A stretch of 64,000 nt of DNA from Hemileia vastatrix. Lineage: Eukaryota; Basidiomycota; Pucciniomycetes; Pucciniales; Zaghouaniaceae. Below the pieces are notes generated by a model. The model saw nothing but the letters and a program-made list of their open reading frames with translations, was not told the DNA's origin and ran no database searches. This document shows, piece by piece, positions 1 through 8,749 of the stretch. Where the stretch lies: NCBI GenBank assembly GCA_030280995.1, contig JASXTE010000008.1, positions 3,491,001 to 3,555,000 of the forward strand. The letters run 5' to 3'. Position numbers and translations under genes: made by a program. The stretch's first letter is position 1, and each line of letters opens with the position of its first letter.

Positions 1-587
1 ATGGAACAAAAATTATTAGACATACCAAGAGAATATCCTTTGACAAAACCAGGTCTCCAACCAAAACCAATCATGATACCACCCAACAATTTCTTATTCC
101 TTATAGGTAATCGAACCAAAGCCATTTGATAAAGAGTTATGATAAGATCGGATAGTTGATTAAAAGCTTCATCTTTTACACCATTGAATGAATGAACTTC
201 CAAAATGAATTGAGGCTTAAAAGCATTGCTGATAACTGCAACAACTCGATCATCTCCAAATTCTGTTAGATATTTGATATCTTCTGGTAATTTTTTCGGA
301 TATTGATTTTTTTTATCTACTTTAGTTTTATAACAAAAAATGTTTGGTATATGACGAAAATAACTTTCGCAGAGAGACTTTTTTTTTAAATATCTTTTCT
401 TCTGATGAGACTGATTATCTTTAATTTTTTTTGATGATTTAGAAGATGATTGTATGGAAGTTGATTTCAAAGAAGATGATAGAGTTTATTTCAAAGAAGA
501 TGATAGAGATGATAAAGATGAAGATGATAAAGAAGATAAAGATGAAGATAAGAGAGAAGTAAGGGGTGAATCAGAAGAAGAAGACAT
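1..587 (-). pseudogene. Tet-like 2OG-Fe(II) oxygenase, N-terminal exon (partial)
   Basis: Read on the minus strand from an ATG at 587, this gives a Ser/Leu-rich start, one in-frame TAA near 485, a basic stretch, then a domain with landmarks HIPNIFCYKTKVDKKNQYPKKLP, AVISNAFKPQFILEVHS, LIITLYQMALVRLP and GGIMIGFGWRPGFVKGYSLG. The G-x-M-x-G-x-GWR-x-G pattern resembles the region before the catalytic core of the fungal Tet-like (TET/JBP) oxygenases that are expanded in rusts. The exon stops at a GTATGT donor-like site near position 20 and the rest lies outside the window. The copy at 41467-42505 carries the same exon, the same donor and a downstream catalytic-like exon, and my family call rests on that copy. 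The stop makes this copy probably dead. Function is inferred from motif resemblance only. Confidence 0.45.
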
Positions 588-1199
588 TTTTTTGATCTGA
601 AAAAAAAATTAATTGTCAATAAAATTTTAACTCAAATTTTTTTTAAAAAAAATTCCTACCTAATAATAAAAAAAGCTGTTTTTTTATTTTAAAAATAAAA
701 TTGAAAAAAAAACCAAAAAATCAGTAAAAAATTTTCCAAAAAAAAAAAATATAAAAAAAAACCTGAGGTTTTATTTTAAAAAACACAATCAAAGCAAAAT
801 CCTATTAAAAAAAATTAATAATTAAATTCATTCAAAAAAGAAAATTTCAGTATGAATTAAAACACAAAAAAAAAAATTAAAATTAAAAGTGAACCTGAAG
901 ATTGGTTATAAAAAACCTTCTCACAAGATCATGAAAAAAAAAAAAATCAGTAAAATCAAAATAAAAAATTAAAAAAATTATTTAATTAAAATCAAAATCA
1001 CAAAAATTAATTATAGAAAAAATAAAAATAAAATTATAAACCTTTTTTGTATTGTAAATAAGAGGGACAGTCCTTATCAGCAAAAAAAATTTTTTTTTTC
1101 TATATTACTGCAAAAAAAATAAAAAAATTAATCAAAATTACAAACAAAAATTTGTTAGTATCTTTATTTGAAAGTTAGTAACCCATCTTTATCTCCCAT
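588..1199. other. AT-rich spacer of the cassette
   Basis: This is very A-rich low-complexity DNA without a gene. The same kind of sequence follows the Tet-like exon in the second cassette (about 42506-43000), so it belongs to the mobile unit and is not unique flank. A short stretch at 1050-1075 may be promoter DNA, but nothing specific supports that. Confidence 0.5.
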
Positions 1200-1815
1200 T
1201 AAAGTCCCCTTTTCCCCCTCAAATGCTCTCCTTGCCTGCCTCAAAATCCCCCTGAAATACCCCCCTTTCCCCCCTCTTTAGGTCCCTCATCACCCTCCTT
1301 CCCCCCTCATTAGCTGCCTCAAACCCCCCCCCCCCATTCCCCCCTCTTTAGCTCCCTCAAACCCCCCCATTCCCCTCACCTTAGGCACCTCAAACCCCCC
1401 CCCATTCCCCTCTCCTTAGGTACCTCAAACCCCCCCCCCTTCCAATCTCCTTACCCCCTCCCAAACCCTTTCCCCAACACCCACCCCCCCCCCTGTTTAT
1501 TAACGAACGATCTGTAACGATCGTTCATTAATAAACTGGGGGGGGGTAGAGGAGGATATAATGATTAGGTAGGGGGGGAAGGGGGGGGTTTGAGGCGCCA
1601 AAAGAGAGGTGAAGGGGGGGTTTGAGGGACATAAAGAGAGGGGAAGGGGGGAGTATTGAAGCACCTAAAAAGAGGGGAAAGGGGGTGATGAGGGACCTAA
1701 AGAGGGGGGAAAGGGGGATTTGAGGCAGCTAAAAAGGGGGTAAAAAGGGGGTCAGAGACAGGTAAAGAGAGGGAAAAAGGGGGCCTTGAGGATCATAAAG
1801 AGAGGTGAAGGAGAG
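1200..1815. repeat. Imperfect palindrome of C-rich then G-rich minisatellite
   Basis: From about 1200 to 1493 the strand is a run of roughly 36-nt units of the form CCCCTCTTTAGGTCCCTCAA with C tracts. From about 1538 to 1815 the reverse complement units appear (GAGGGACCTAAAGAGGGG). The centre is a hairpin of 17-nt arms, GTTTATTAACGAACGAT at 1495-1511 and its near-exact complement at 1520-1536. The whole is a strand-asymmetric inverted repeat with many G runs. A diverged version sits at 43005-43138 plus 59553-59790 in the second cassette. Confidence 0.85.
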
Positions 1816-1917
1816 AAAAAAAACAAAAAAATAAAAAGATAAAAAAGAGAAAAAAGCAAAACAAAAATTAGTTTACCCTAGAACAAAAATAATAGAAGCA
1901 CTTACAAAAAAAACAAA

Positions 1918-1922
1918 AAAAC

Positions 1923-2012
<90 letters not shown>
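1918..2012. repeat. (GCAAAAAAAA)n microsatellite
   Basis: About eight units of GC followed by seven to ten A residues. An open frame of Phe and Cys through it is a by-product of the repeat. The second cassette has only a plain A tract here (about 59835-59858), so the array grew in this copy. Confidence 0.85.
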
Positions 2013-2361
2013 AAATCATGATTAGCAAATAAAAAACCATGAAAAAAGAAAAAAAATGACCTACCTGGTGAGCTGAGTTGAGAAAATAAATGCAACCAAA
2101 ATATTTGAGGGATGTTTGAGGAGAATAGGAAAAGGATATGAGTGATGAATGAAAAAAAAATCACTGACAAAATATGCGATATAAGAAAATATGCGATTTC
2201 ATGTTGAGGAAGTGAAAGAAAACCAATGAGCCATCCAAAAAAAAGATATTCACCGTAAATTCAAAAAAAAAATGAATATGCAACAAACCAAAATACAAAA
2301 CCAAGTGATTAAAGTACACAAAGAGGACAATTGGAAAGTATGAAAACATAAAAATTAAAAA

Positions 2362-3672
2362 TTAAAAGGGTGAAGAGAAATGTTGAAGAGTAATTGGCAT
2401 TATAATGGGGCGTATGCCAGTTGATTGAATGATTTGTGAATCAAGGGAGGGGAGTGCCAGTGGTGGTTCAGGATCCTCTTCTTCATAAAGATCATTCCAC
2501 TCATCCTTTAAATCAGCTAGAATATTGTGGAGTATTACGCAAGTCAAGATCCAATGATTTGCAGTTTTGATCTCCAATTTTCTTTGAAATTGGATTCTGA
2601 GCTCCCGAAGACTAGAAAATCGTCCCTTTAAAATACCTATAGCATGTTCAATTCGTACTCTTGATTGTGCAAGGTGATAATTAAATTTAGTTTTGGGGTC
2701 ATTTTCTGAAGTTGCACCATGGAAAGCAGGTATAATGTACTTTCCACTTGCATATGCTGAGTCTGCAAGGAGGTACTGAGATTCGTCAAAGTATGATTCA
2801 GGGGATTGAGAAATCCTCATTCTTTGGAAGACGGAAGAGTCATGACATGATCCAGGGCAGCCACTGTGAAAAGCAATAAATTTTTTATTGACATCGCATA
2901 CAAGTTGAACGGCAATAGAGTATCTAGAAAGAAGATTAAAAGTTAGATTGTGAAAGATGAGAACTTGGAGAACATTTTGAAGAAACCTTTTTTTGTGATC
3001 AAAATAATGGTTGCCATCATGAGCAGGCTTTTGACTCAAAGGCATGGTTGTGCCATCAACAAAACCTATACAGCCAGGGAAACCTTCAGCTTGCATTACT
3101 TGAGAGGATTCAAGTCGCTGTTCTGGAGTTGGCCAAGCAAGAGTTTGAGACTTGAGGGAAAGGATAGCAATCATACAGCGCTTGGTGTATAATATCACGG
3201 TACCATATCCTATGTTAAAGAGATTATTCAAACGTCTTACGGCAGCACCATTTCCATTTGAGCCAAAGTGACATAGAGCAACAGCAAGTTGGATGGCAGG
3301 ATTACACTGTTTGTTATGAGAATTGTTATGGAAGATAGGATGATTGGAGATGAGTTGATAAAGTTTGAAGAAAGAATCGGGAGAAGTTCTAAAAAGTTGT
3401 GTGAAGTTTAAATGAGGAATGTTGAGAATGGAGGCCAGATCATATCGGGGATCATGATAAAGATTTGGCCCCCTGGTGATGATGTAACGCTTTTTGGAAA
3501 GAAAACACATATAAGCTAAAGCATCTTCCAAATCAGAGTCAGATTTATAGTAAAGAACTAAAAGAAAAGTGATAGCATTCATTGTTGAGTGAAGTAGATT
3601 CCTAGTAGAGAGGTGTTTCATTGTTGCTGGTGGAAGGGTTATGTGATGAGGGAAGTGGGAATTCACCACCAA
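2362..3672 (-). CDS. PIF/Harbinger-type DDE transposase
   Basis: The minus-strand frame gives 436 residues. It is the cut-and-paste transposase of a PIF/Harbinger element (DDE_Tnp_4 fold). The catalytic triad is visible: first Asp in GFVDGTTMPL, second in LLADSAYASG, Glu in RVRIEHAIGILKGRF. A helix-turn-helix-like N-terminal half carries HFGSNGNGAAVRRLNNLFNIGYGTV, typical of this family. A 63-bp intron (2924-2986) lies between KKR and YSIAVQLVCD. It is in frame and stop-free, so the gene looks continuous; the spliced protein is about 415 residues. The initiator may be the first ATG or an internal Met at residue 18. No stops or shifts are seen, so this copy could still make protein. A decayed relative lies at 60109-61620. 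Confidence 0.85.
   Translation of the reverse strand: MVVNSHFPHHITLPPATMKHLSTRNLLHSTMNAITFLLVLYYKSDSDLEDALAYMCFLSKKRYIITRGPNLYHDPRYDLASILNIPHLNFTQLFRTSPDSFFKLYQLISNHPIFHNNSHNKQCNPAIQLAVALCHFGSNGNGAAVRRLNNLFNIGYGTVILYTKRCMIAILSLKSQTLAWPTPEQRLESSQVMQAEGFPGCIGFVDGTTMPLSQKPAHDGNHYFDHKKRFLQNVLQVLIFHNLTFNLLSRYSIAVQLVCDVNKKFIAFHSGCPGSCHDSSVFQRMRISQSPESYFDESQYLLADSAYASGKYIIPAFHGATSENDPKTKFNYHLAQSRVRIEHAIGILKGRFSSLRELRIQFQRKLEIKTANHWILTCVILHNILADLKDEWNDLYEEEDPEPPLALPSLDSQIIQSTGIRPIIMPITLQHFSSPF
2924..2986 (-). other. In-frame 63-bp intron of the transposase
   Basis: On the minus strand it runs from GTTTCTTC to CTTTCTAG, with CTAAC (branch-point like) about 20 nt before the end. Its 21 codons have no counterpart in usual Harbinger transposases, where KKR joins YSIAVQLVCD directly. 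The decayed copy in the second cassette has the same insert with TTTTTAG at its end. Confidence 0.7.
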
Positions 3673-3895
3673 ATGTGCAGTTGGGGTGTGTAGATAGCAA
3701 AAAAACTTAAGTGTTCGCCACCAAAATTAAGTAGCATAGAGTGAGGAAATACTTAAGGATGGCATCAGCAATTATAAGTCATGTGACTTTCTTATAAATC
3801 CATCATGGATGAGATGAGTTTGGGATCAGGAATTAGGAATGGAAATTGGGGTATAAGAGGCGGGATAATGCATTATCGTGGATTTCTTATCCACT

Positions 3896-3927
3896 AGCCC
3901 TGGGGCTAGTGGATAAGAATCTTCCAC
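3896..3927. repeat. Palindrome CTTATCCACTAGCCC / GGGCTAGTGGATAAG
   Basis: Two 15-nt perfect arms are separated by TG. The symmetry continues imperfectly outward (GTGGATTTC against GAATCTTCCAC). In the second cassette the sequence follows the left arm and centre and then stops matching at about 61935. The GGGGCTAGTGGATAAG arm could be a transposon terminal inverted repeat meeting its mirror copy. Confidence 0.75.
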
Positions 3928-4002
3928 AATTAATAATGTCTGATCCCGGGAAAAAAAATTCCTGAACCCTAATTGCGGCTCCCTGAACATTGATACCCCC
4001 TA

Positions 4003-4593
4003 TTGCGTAATTCATTTGCCATTAGAAGATAGCCATTAACTTTTGATGCGGGGGGCTGTCCTACTTTAGTGGCATACTCAGTACCAAAACAAGAATCATA
4101 GTTAGATTTGGTTTTCAGCCAGTTGATAAGAATGAGATGTTCATCTTTTTTTAATTGAATGGTCTTTGATTTCTCAGCTGAGCGGGGGAAAGAGGAAGTA
4201 GTGGGAATTGAAGAACAACTGGGTGATGGCTGCCTTTGAGAAGATCTAGGATGACGAGGCATGTTATTATAAATGAAGATGAAAAGGAGCAGAAACAAGC
4301 AGATGAGATAGCGAGATGAAAAGGAGAAGAATCAAATAGATGAAATGGGGAGAAATTCTGAGGGGATGAGAATGGAAGTGCGCAGCAAGGTAGAAGGCTG
4401 GGATATCCAGAAAGTTATCCAAGATGTGGTTATCAAATATTGAGGATAAAAATGTCAGATAAGAGGTGAACATTGACACGTAAAGTGTCTAATAACCCAA
4501 TTATTAGCAAAAATAATTGCGGAAGATAATTGGGGTATGCAGATTATTTTCCGCAATTAATTTAATTGCGGATTGGTCAACATTGATACCCCC
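4003..4593 (-). mobile_element. 5' part of a Harbinger element with its second gene, broken
   Basis: The minus-strand frame 3969-4298 starts with a Ser/Pro-rich region, then QLKKDEHLILINWLKTKSNYD and ASKVNGYLLMANELRNRG. This is the N-terminal part of the Myb/SANT-like second protein seen in fuller form at 37279-38535 and 62600-63660. Coding similarity ends at 4003, where TAGGGGGTATCAATGTTCA begins: another terminal repeat of the same type, so the transposase-bearing unit appears to abut or be inserted here. The element's own outer end is GGGGGTATCAATGTTGACC (reverse of 4575-4593), followed by TAA, in keeping with the 3-bp TTA/TAA target duplications of PIF/Harbinger. It is not functional in this copy. 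Confidence 0.65.
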
Positions 4594-4607
4594 TAATAAT
4601 ATTATAA

Positions 4608-5336
4608 AAGGTGTAACATCACTCAGTATGCATCTGGCACACAATTTTTTGCTATACTTATATAATTAATAATATAATTAAGACAAAAAATGAATCAAAC
4701 AATATGTATGAGTGAGGCACAAAGATAAAATACCAGTAGACATGTTTGTAAGAAATACCAGATGAACTGAAGAAAAATTCTAACCCAGCCACTCTCCATC
4801 ATAGAAGTGTCCAGCACAAGTTCGGCCGAACTTGTGCTGGACACTTTTTGTCACATGCAGTCTGATGTGATCAATTCTCTCTATTGCAATGAGAATGAAT
4901 TTTTCTTCAATAATTGCACTAGAAGTTGTTTGATATGGCGAAATTGTCATCCTGAAGTTTTGGTAAAGCTCAAGTCGATTTTTTTTTTTTTACAAAAAAG
5001 AAATTATAGTCCAAGTTTAGTGCCACTGGTGGGCGTTCACCTCATCATGTCTACTTGCTCTTGATGGCAGGAATTTTACTTTAATTTTTATTTCATATTA
5101 GATCCCTTTAATTTTACCTTTTTATCCCTCATATTGCTTTTGGATATCAATTTATTTTTTGTAAAACAAATCATTTTCATATTTTTTTACCTTTATTTAA
5201 TAATATTATAAAATGTGTAACATCACCCGGTATGCATTGGGCACACGAGTTTTTGCTATACTTATAATATTAATAACATAATGGTGACAAAAATCAATCA
5301 AATGATAAATATGAGTGAGGCACAAAGGTCAAATAC
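4608..5336. repeat. Direct repeat pair, 4608-4744 and 5201-5336
   Basis: Both copies run AATATTATAAAA, GTGTAACATCAC, GTATGCAT, GGCACAC, TTTTTGCTATACTTATA and end in ATGAGTGAGGCACAAAG, with scattered differences. They flank about 450 bp that holds the 42-bp palindrome and no recognisable gene. The pair could be a tandem duplication or two copies of a dispersed repeat. Confidence 0.75.
4805..4846. repeat. 42-bp perfect palindrome, no loop
   Basis: The left half AGTGTCCAGCACAAGTTCGG (4806-4825) is followed at once by its exact reverse complement (4826-4845), and the flanking A and T at 4805 and 4846 pair too. It contains the GC-rich core TTCGGCCGAA in an AT-rich setting. No transposon end or gene could be tied to it. 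Confidence 0.95.
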
Positions 5337-6107
5337 CAATTAATCAATAGTTCTTTTTAATATTATAAATTTTTTGATTAAATAAAATGGTAATAATGAA
5401 TTATATTTTTCATCCACAATTCCACTCTAATGATTCCCACTGCACAAAAAGGGTTCACTTGGTCCTTTCTTTACTGCTTGTGCATATATTTTATTGCCCA
5501 CAGTACTACAATTTTTTGTAGTGTTTATCCCACATCTGATTCAGGAATATTTTTAAGCAATTTAAGTTTTTTTTACAAAAGACCTTATCATATCCAATAT
5601 CCCACAAAAAATACAACCTGTCTTTGTATTAAAACCCATTAATTATTAAGAAATTGTTAAAATAATTAGATTAGACCCTGGCACAGCTAGATCCATACCA
5701 ACCGACCTAAAGTCTTTTCAATATTGAAAACAATTAAATAAAATTATGATATCATACTAAATTATGGGCACCAACCATAATTCAGCACTTCTCATTTGCT
5801 CTGCTACAAAATGAGTGCATGTAGCATTTTTCTAACGTCGGACTGTTTTTCTTCCTTCCCTCACACCTTTAGTCCAGAATGAAAATTTGGTATGAGTTTT
5901 GGTCAAGTTGGTTTGCCAGTGTTATCTGTATGCAATATGAATTCATATTGCATATTTCTATTTATGCATAAAATATACTCATTAAGCATCATTTTTTTGC
6001 ATTTTTCAATCATCATGCATATTTATGGATATGGATATGCATATTCATTAAACAGATTTATAAGCATATTTATATATTTTATTCATATACATATATGCAC
6101 CTTTTTT
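5337..6107. other. Stretch with no recognised feature
   Basis: This is AT-rich DNA with small chance frames. I see no domain, LTR end or RNA gene in it. Confidence 0.5.
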
Positions 6108-6290
6108 TTGCATATTCAATATGCATATTTTTTATGCATATTCAATATGCATATTTTTTATGCATATTCAATATGCATATTTTTATGCATATTCAATATG
6201 CATATTTTTTATGCATATTCAATATGCATATTTTTTATGCATAATCACTATGCATATATTTATGCATATTTTTTATGCATATTTATTCTT
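6108..6290. repeat. ATGCAT-rich tandem repeat, 25-26 bp unit
   Basis: About five units of TGCATATTCAATATGCATATTTTTTA run head to tail, then degenerate ones. Each unit holds two ATGCAT sites around the palindromic ATATGCATATTGAATATGCATA core. Two overlapping Tyr/Ile/His/Phe frames (5892-6417) are by-products. Confidence 0.9.
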
Positions 6291-6671
6291 CATTGTCATT
6301 ATGCATACACTTTGGATAGGCATTTCACATCAATTTTTAACATGCAATAAGTATCCACCATGCAAATTCAAATGCATTTGCATCTATATCATACACGCAG
6401 CATATATTCAAGTTTAATATTTGAATATTAAGGTATGCTAAGTGATGTTGTTCAAACTTTTGCCAAACCTGAGATTAACTGATGTTCAATGTGGTTCCTA
6501 AGCTCTGCTCAAGGAGGGATTGTTCTGGATTCAATATGTGACAGTTTTATTTTTCAATGTTTTTTCATCAGATTTAAAAACATTTTTCTGACAGTTTCAG
6601 GATGGTTTCCCAACAGTTTCCTTACAAATTCCTAATAGTTTCAAATAGAGGGAACTGCTAGCAGTTCACCC
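6291..6671. other. Stretch with no recognised feature
   Basis: It lies between the ATGCAT repeat and the truncation point of element B. I found no gene, LTR end or repeat. Confidence 0.5.
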
Positions 6672-6678
6672 CCAGATT

Positions 6679-7401
6679 TCACATGGTGATTAACTTCTGA
6701 AATACTGATGGAGCATTTTTTGGTCCAAATGGCATCCTGACATATTTATAAATTCCCATGTGTGTTGTTATTAACAAAAAGTTCTGTGAATTCTTTTCAA
6801 CACGAATTTGATGGTACCTTTTATTTCCATCTAAGCAGCTTATATACTTAGCACCTTTAAGGGTAGCATGTATAGAGGCAATCCTTGGAAAGGGATAAAT
6901 ATCATCTACTGTAAATGTATTTAATGCTCTATAATCACTGCACAGTCTTGCTTTATCTTGTTCATAAGAAATTGACACTGCTGATATTACACAATATTTT
7001 GGTGTAGTTTCAACCTTCTCAAGAATGTTCATTTTTAATAACATCTTAATATTATCCTCTATGTCTTTCCTCTTCATTGGTGAAGCAGGGTATGGTTTCT
7101 TTTTAAGACTAGAAGGAATATTATCCATATCACAGGCTAAACTAATTTTCATCTCATGATCTTTTACAAGGCCAATTTCATTTGTACCATGTGCAAAAGC
7201 CATTGGAAATGCTTTAATTAAGTCCAAAATATTATTTTTCTCAGCTTCACTTATCTGAGTGCCCAATGATGCTTTAGAAATTTCTGTTTCCAGAAGTTCC
7301 ATCTCATTGGATTCTCTTCCTTTACATGGAATATTTTTTATTGACTCAATGTGTAAGACTGTGTTAAAAGAATTTAATTTAAAATTCCTTTTTCCATTCA
7401 T
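6679..7401 (-). pseudogene. Element B reverse transcriptase, N-terminal fragment
   Basis: About 240 residues cover the RT fingers and part of the palm: KARLCSDYRALNTFTVDDIYPFPRI, KYISCLDGNKRYHQI and RMPFGPKNAPSVFQK. The frame ends shortly after FQK, before the YIDD catalytic motif that element C has at the same place, because the element is truncated at about 6672. Upstream (7402-7526) the reading continues in another frame with a TAA, through DFVVMDN and FTIVMNGK. Confidence 0.85.
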
Positions 7402-7526
7402 GACAATTGTAAAATTTTAATTAGCAGGGTCTAATTTCACAACAAACTTAGTCAGAATATCATTTCCAATGATAAAACAGTTACTACAGTTAGTATTATC
7501 CATGACTACAAAGTCACAAGTTACTC

Positions 7527-7880
7527 TTACATACCATGTTGATGTTTAAAGAAAACAGCAGCTTTGTATCTACCAACGGGGTGTAGTACTGATCCAAAAC
7601 CTCTCCAATTTTTACTTTGAAGAGGTTCAAGCTTAGACTTATATTCACTATCAATTTTTTGTAATGTATTAGTAGAAACAACAGAGCCAGAAGCTCCTGT
7701 GTCCAATACTATATTAACATTTTCACCAGAAATGATAGCTGGAACCGTGATAGGTGTCATTCTTAAGTTTTCAGCTTGTATATCTTTAATGATTTCAGCA
7801 TCCTCAAAATTCATTAAAGATTCATTTGAGTCCATATTTAATATTGGATTGTCAAAGATGGACAAATAATCTTCCAACAT
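7527..7880 (-). pseudogene. Element B retroviral-type aspartic protease
   Basis: The active-site motif is NIVLDTGASGSVVSTNTL, with Asp in DTGA. It lies between the gag finger and RT as expected. The frame ends because of a one-base loss near 7527: the next frame restores a GYVR-like match to elements C and D. A second shift near 7984 separates it from gag. Confidence 0.8.
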
Positions 7881-7984
7881 AAAGACTTCGTTTTCATCAC
7901 TATATGAGATATTACTGTCATAATCACTTGAATCTTGACTTTTTAAAGTTTCAGTTTCAGATACATGTTGATTTTCAACAATAT

Positions 7985-8590
7985 TTATGTTTTTTCACAT
8001 TTATGACCTTTGGCCCAAGGGTTGTTACACTTATAACAAGTATTAGTGTCATACTTTTTAGGTACTACAGGTGCAGTAGGTTTTTTCTGCTTCTCCTGAA
8101 GTGTTTTTGAATTCTGATTTTTAACAGGTTCAATATTTTTTTTATAAGTTGAATACCTTGCTTCATACTTATGGCTTAACAATATTTCATTACAAATAAT
8201 TTTAAAGTCAGAATATTCAGTAACATTAATTGTTCTAGCTACAACAATGTCTCTGATAGATATAGGTAATTTATATATTATCTTATCTTTCCATAAGTTA
8301 AAATCCATGTTAGGCTCAATGGCTTTTAATATTTTATTTAAATTCATTAAAAATACCATATGTTTGTCACCATTCAACAGATTATACCTAGTTTTCTCAT
8401 GTAATCTCTGCTGAGTGAGTCTGAATTTTGAACCTCCAAATTGTTTTTCAGTTAGTTGTTTCCATTCAGCCCAAGAGTAATCTTTACCCTCATTCAAAAC
8501 AGATTCAAACCATAATAAATCAACATCCTTAAATAAAGAGATTAATTTTGATGTTATTTCTTCATCTGGTAACTTATATGAGAATTTCAA
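7985..8590 (-). pseudogene. Element B gag, capsid and zinc-finger part
   Basis: This starts with the capsid-like segment YKLPDEEITSKLISLFKDVDL, continues through KQFGGSKFRLTQQRL and ends with the finger CYKCNNPWAKGHKC (C-x2-C-x7-H-x-C, a variant common in chromoviral Ty3/Gypsy gags). It is in the same frame as 8750-9994 with about 53 codons and stops between. Confidence 0.8.
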
Positions 8591-8749
8591 GTTGTCAATT
8601 CTTTAGATAAAATGTTGCCAATCAGAGCTGTCTTCCCCATCATAAGTTGGGTACTGATCTATCTTAGGCCAATTCTTCTGATTGGATTTTATTTCACTAA
8701 TCTTAGGTAAATTCAATAACTCATTTACCCTTGATAAATGGTCTTGTAT

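Noticed and set aside
1868..2349. Small Phe-rich minus-strand frames.
   Set aside because: They come from A tracts and the GCAAAAAAAA microsatellite.
6108..6290. Possible CRISPR-like array.
   Set aside because: Units are contiguous with no unique spacers, and the surrounding DNA is eukaryotic transposon DNA.
5892..6417. Two overlapping open frames rich in Tyr, Ile, His and Phe.
   Set aside because: They are translations of the ATGCAT tandem repeat and AT-rich flank, without domain or start context.
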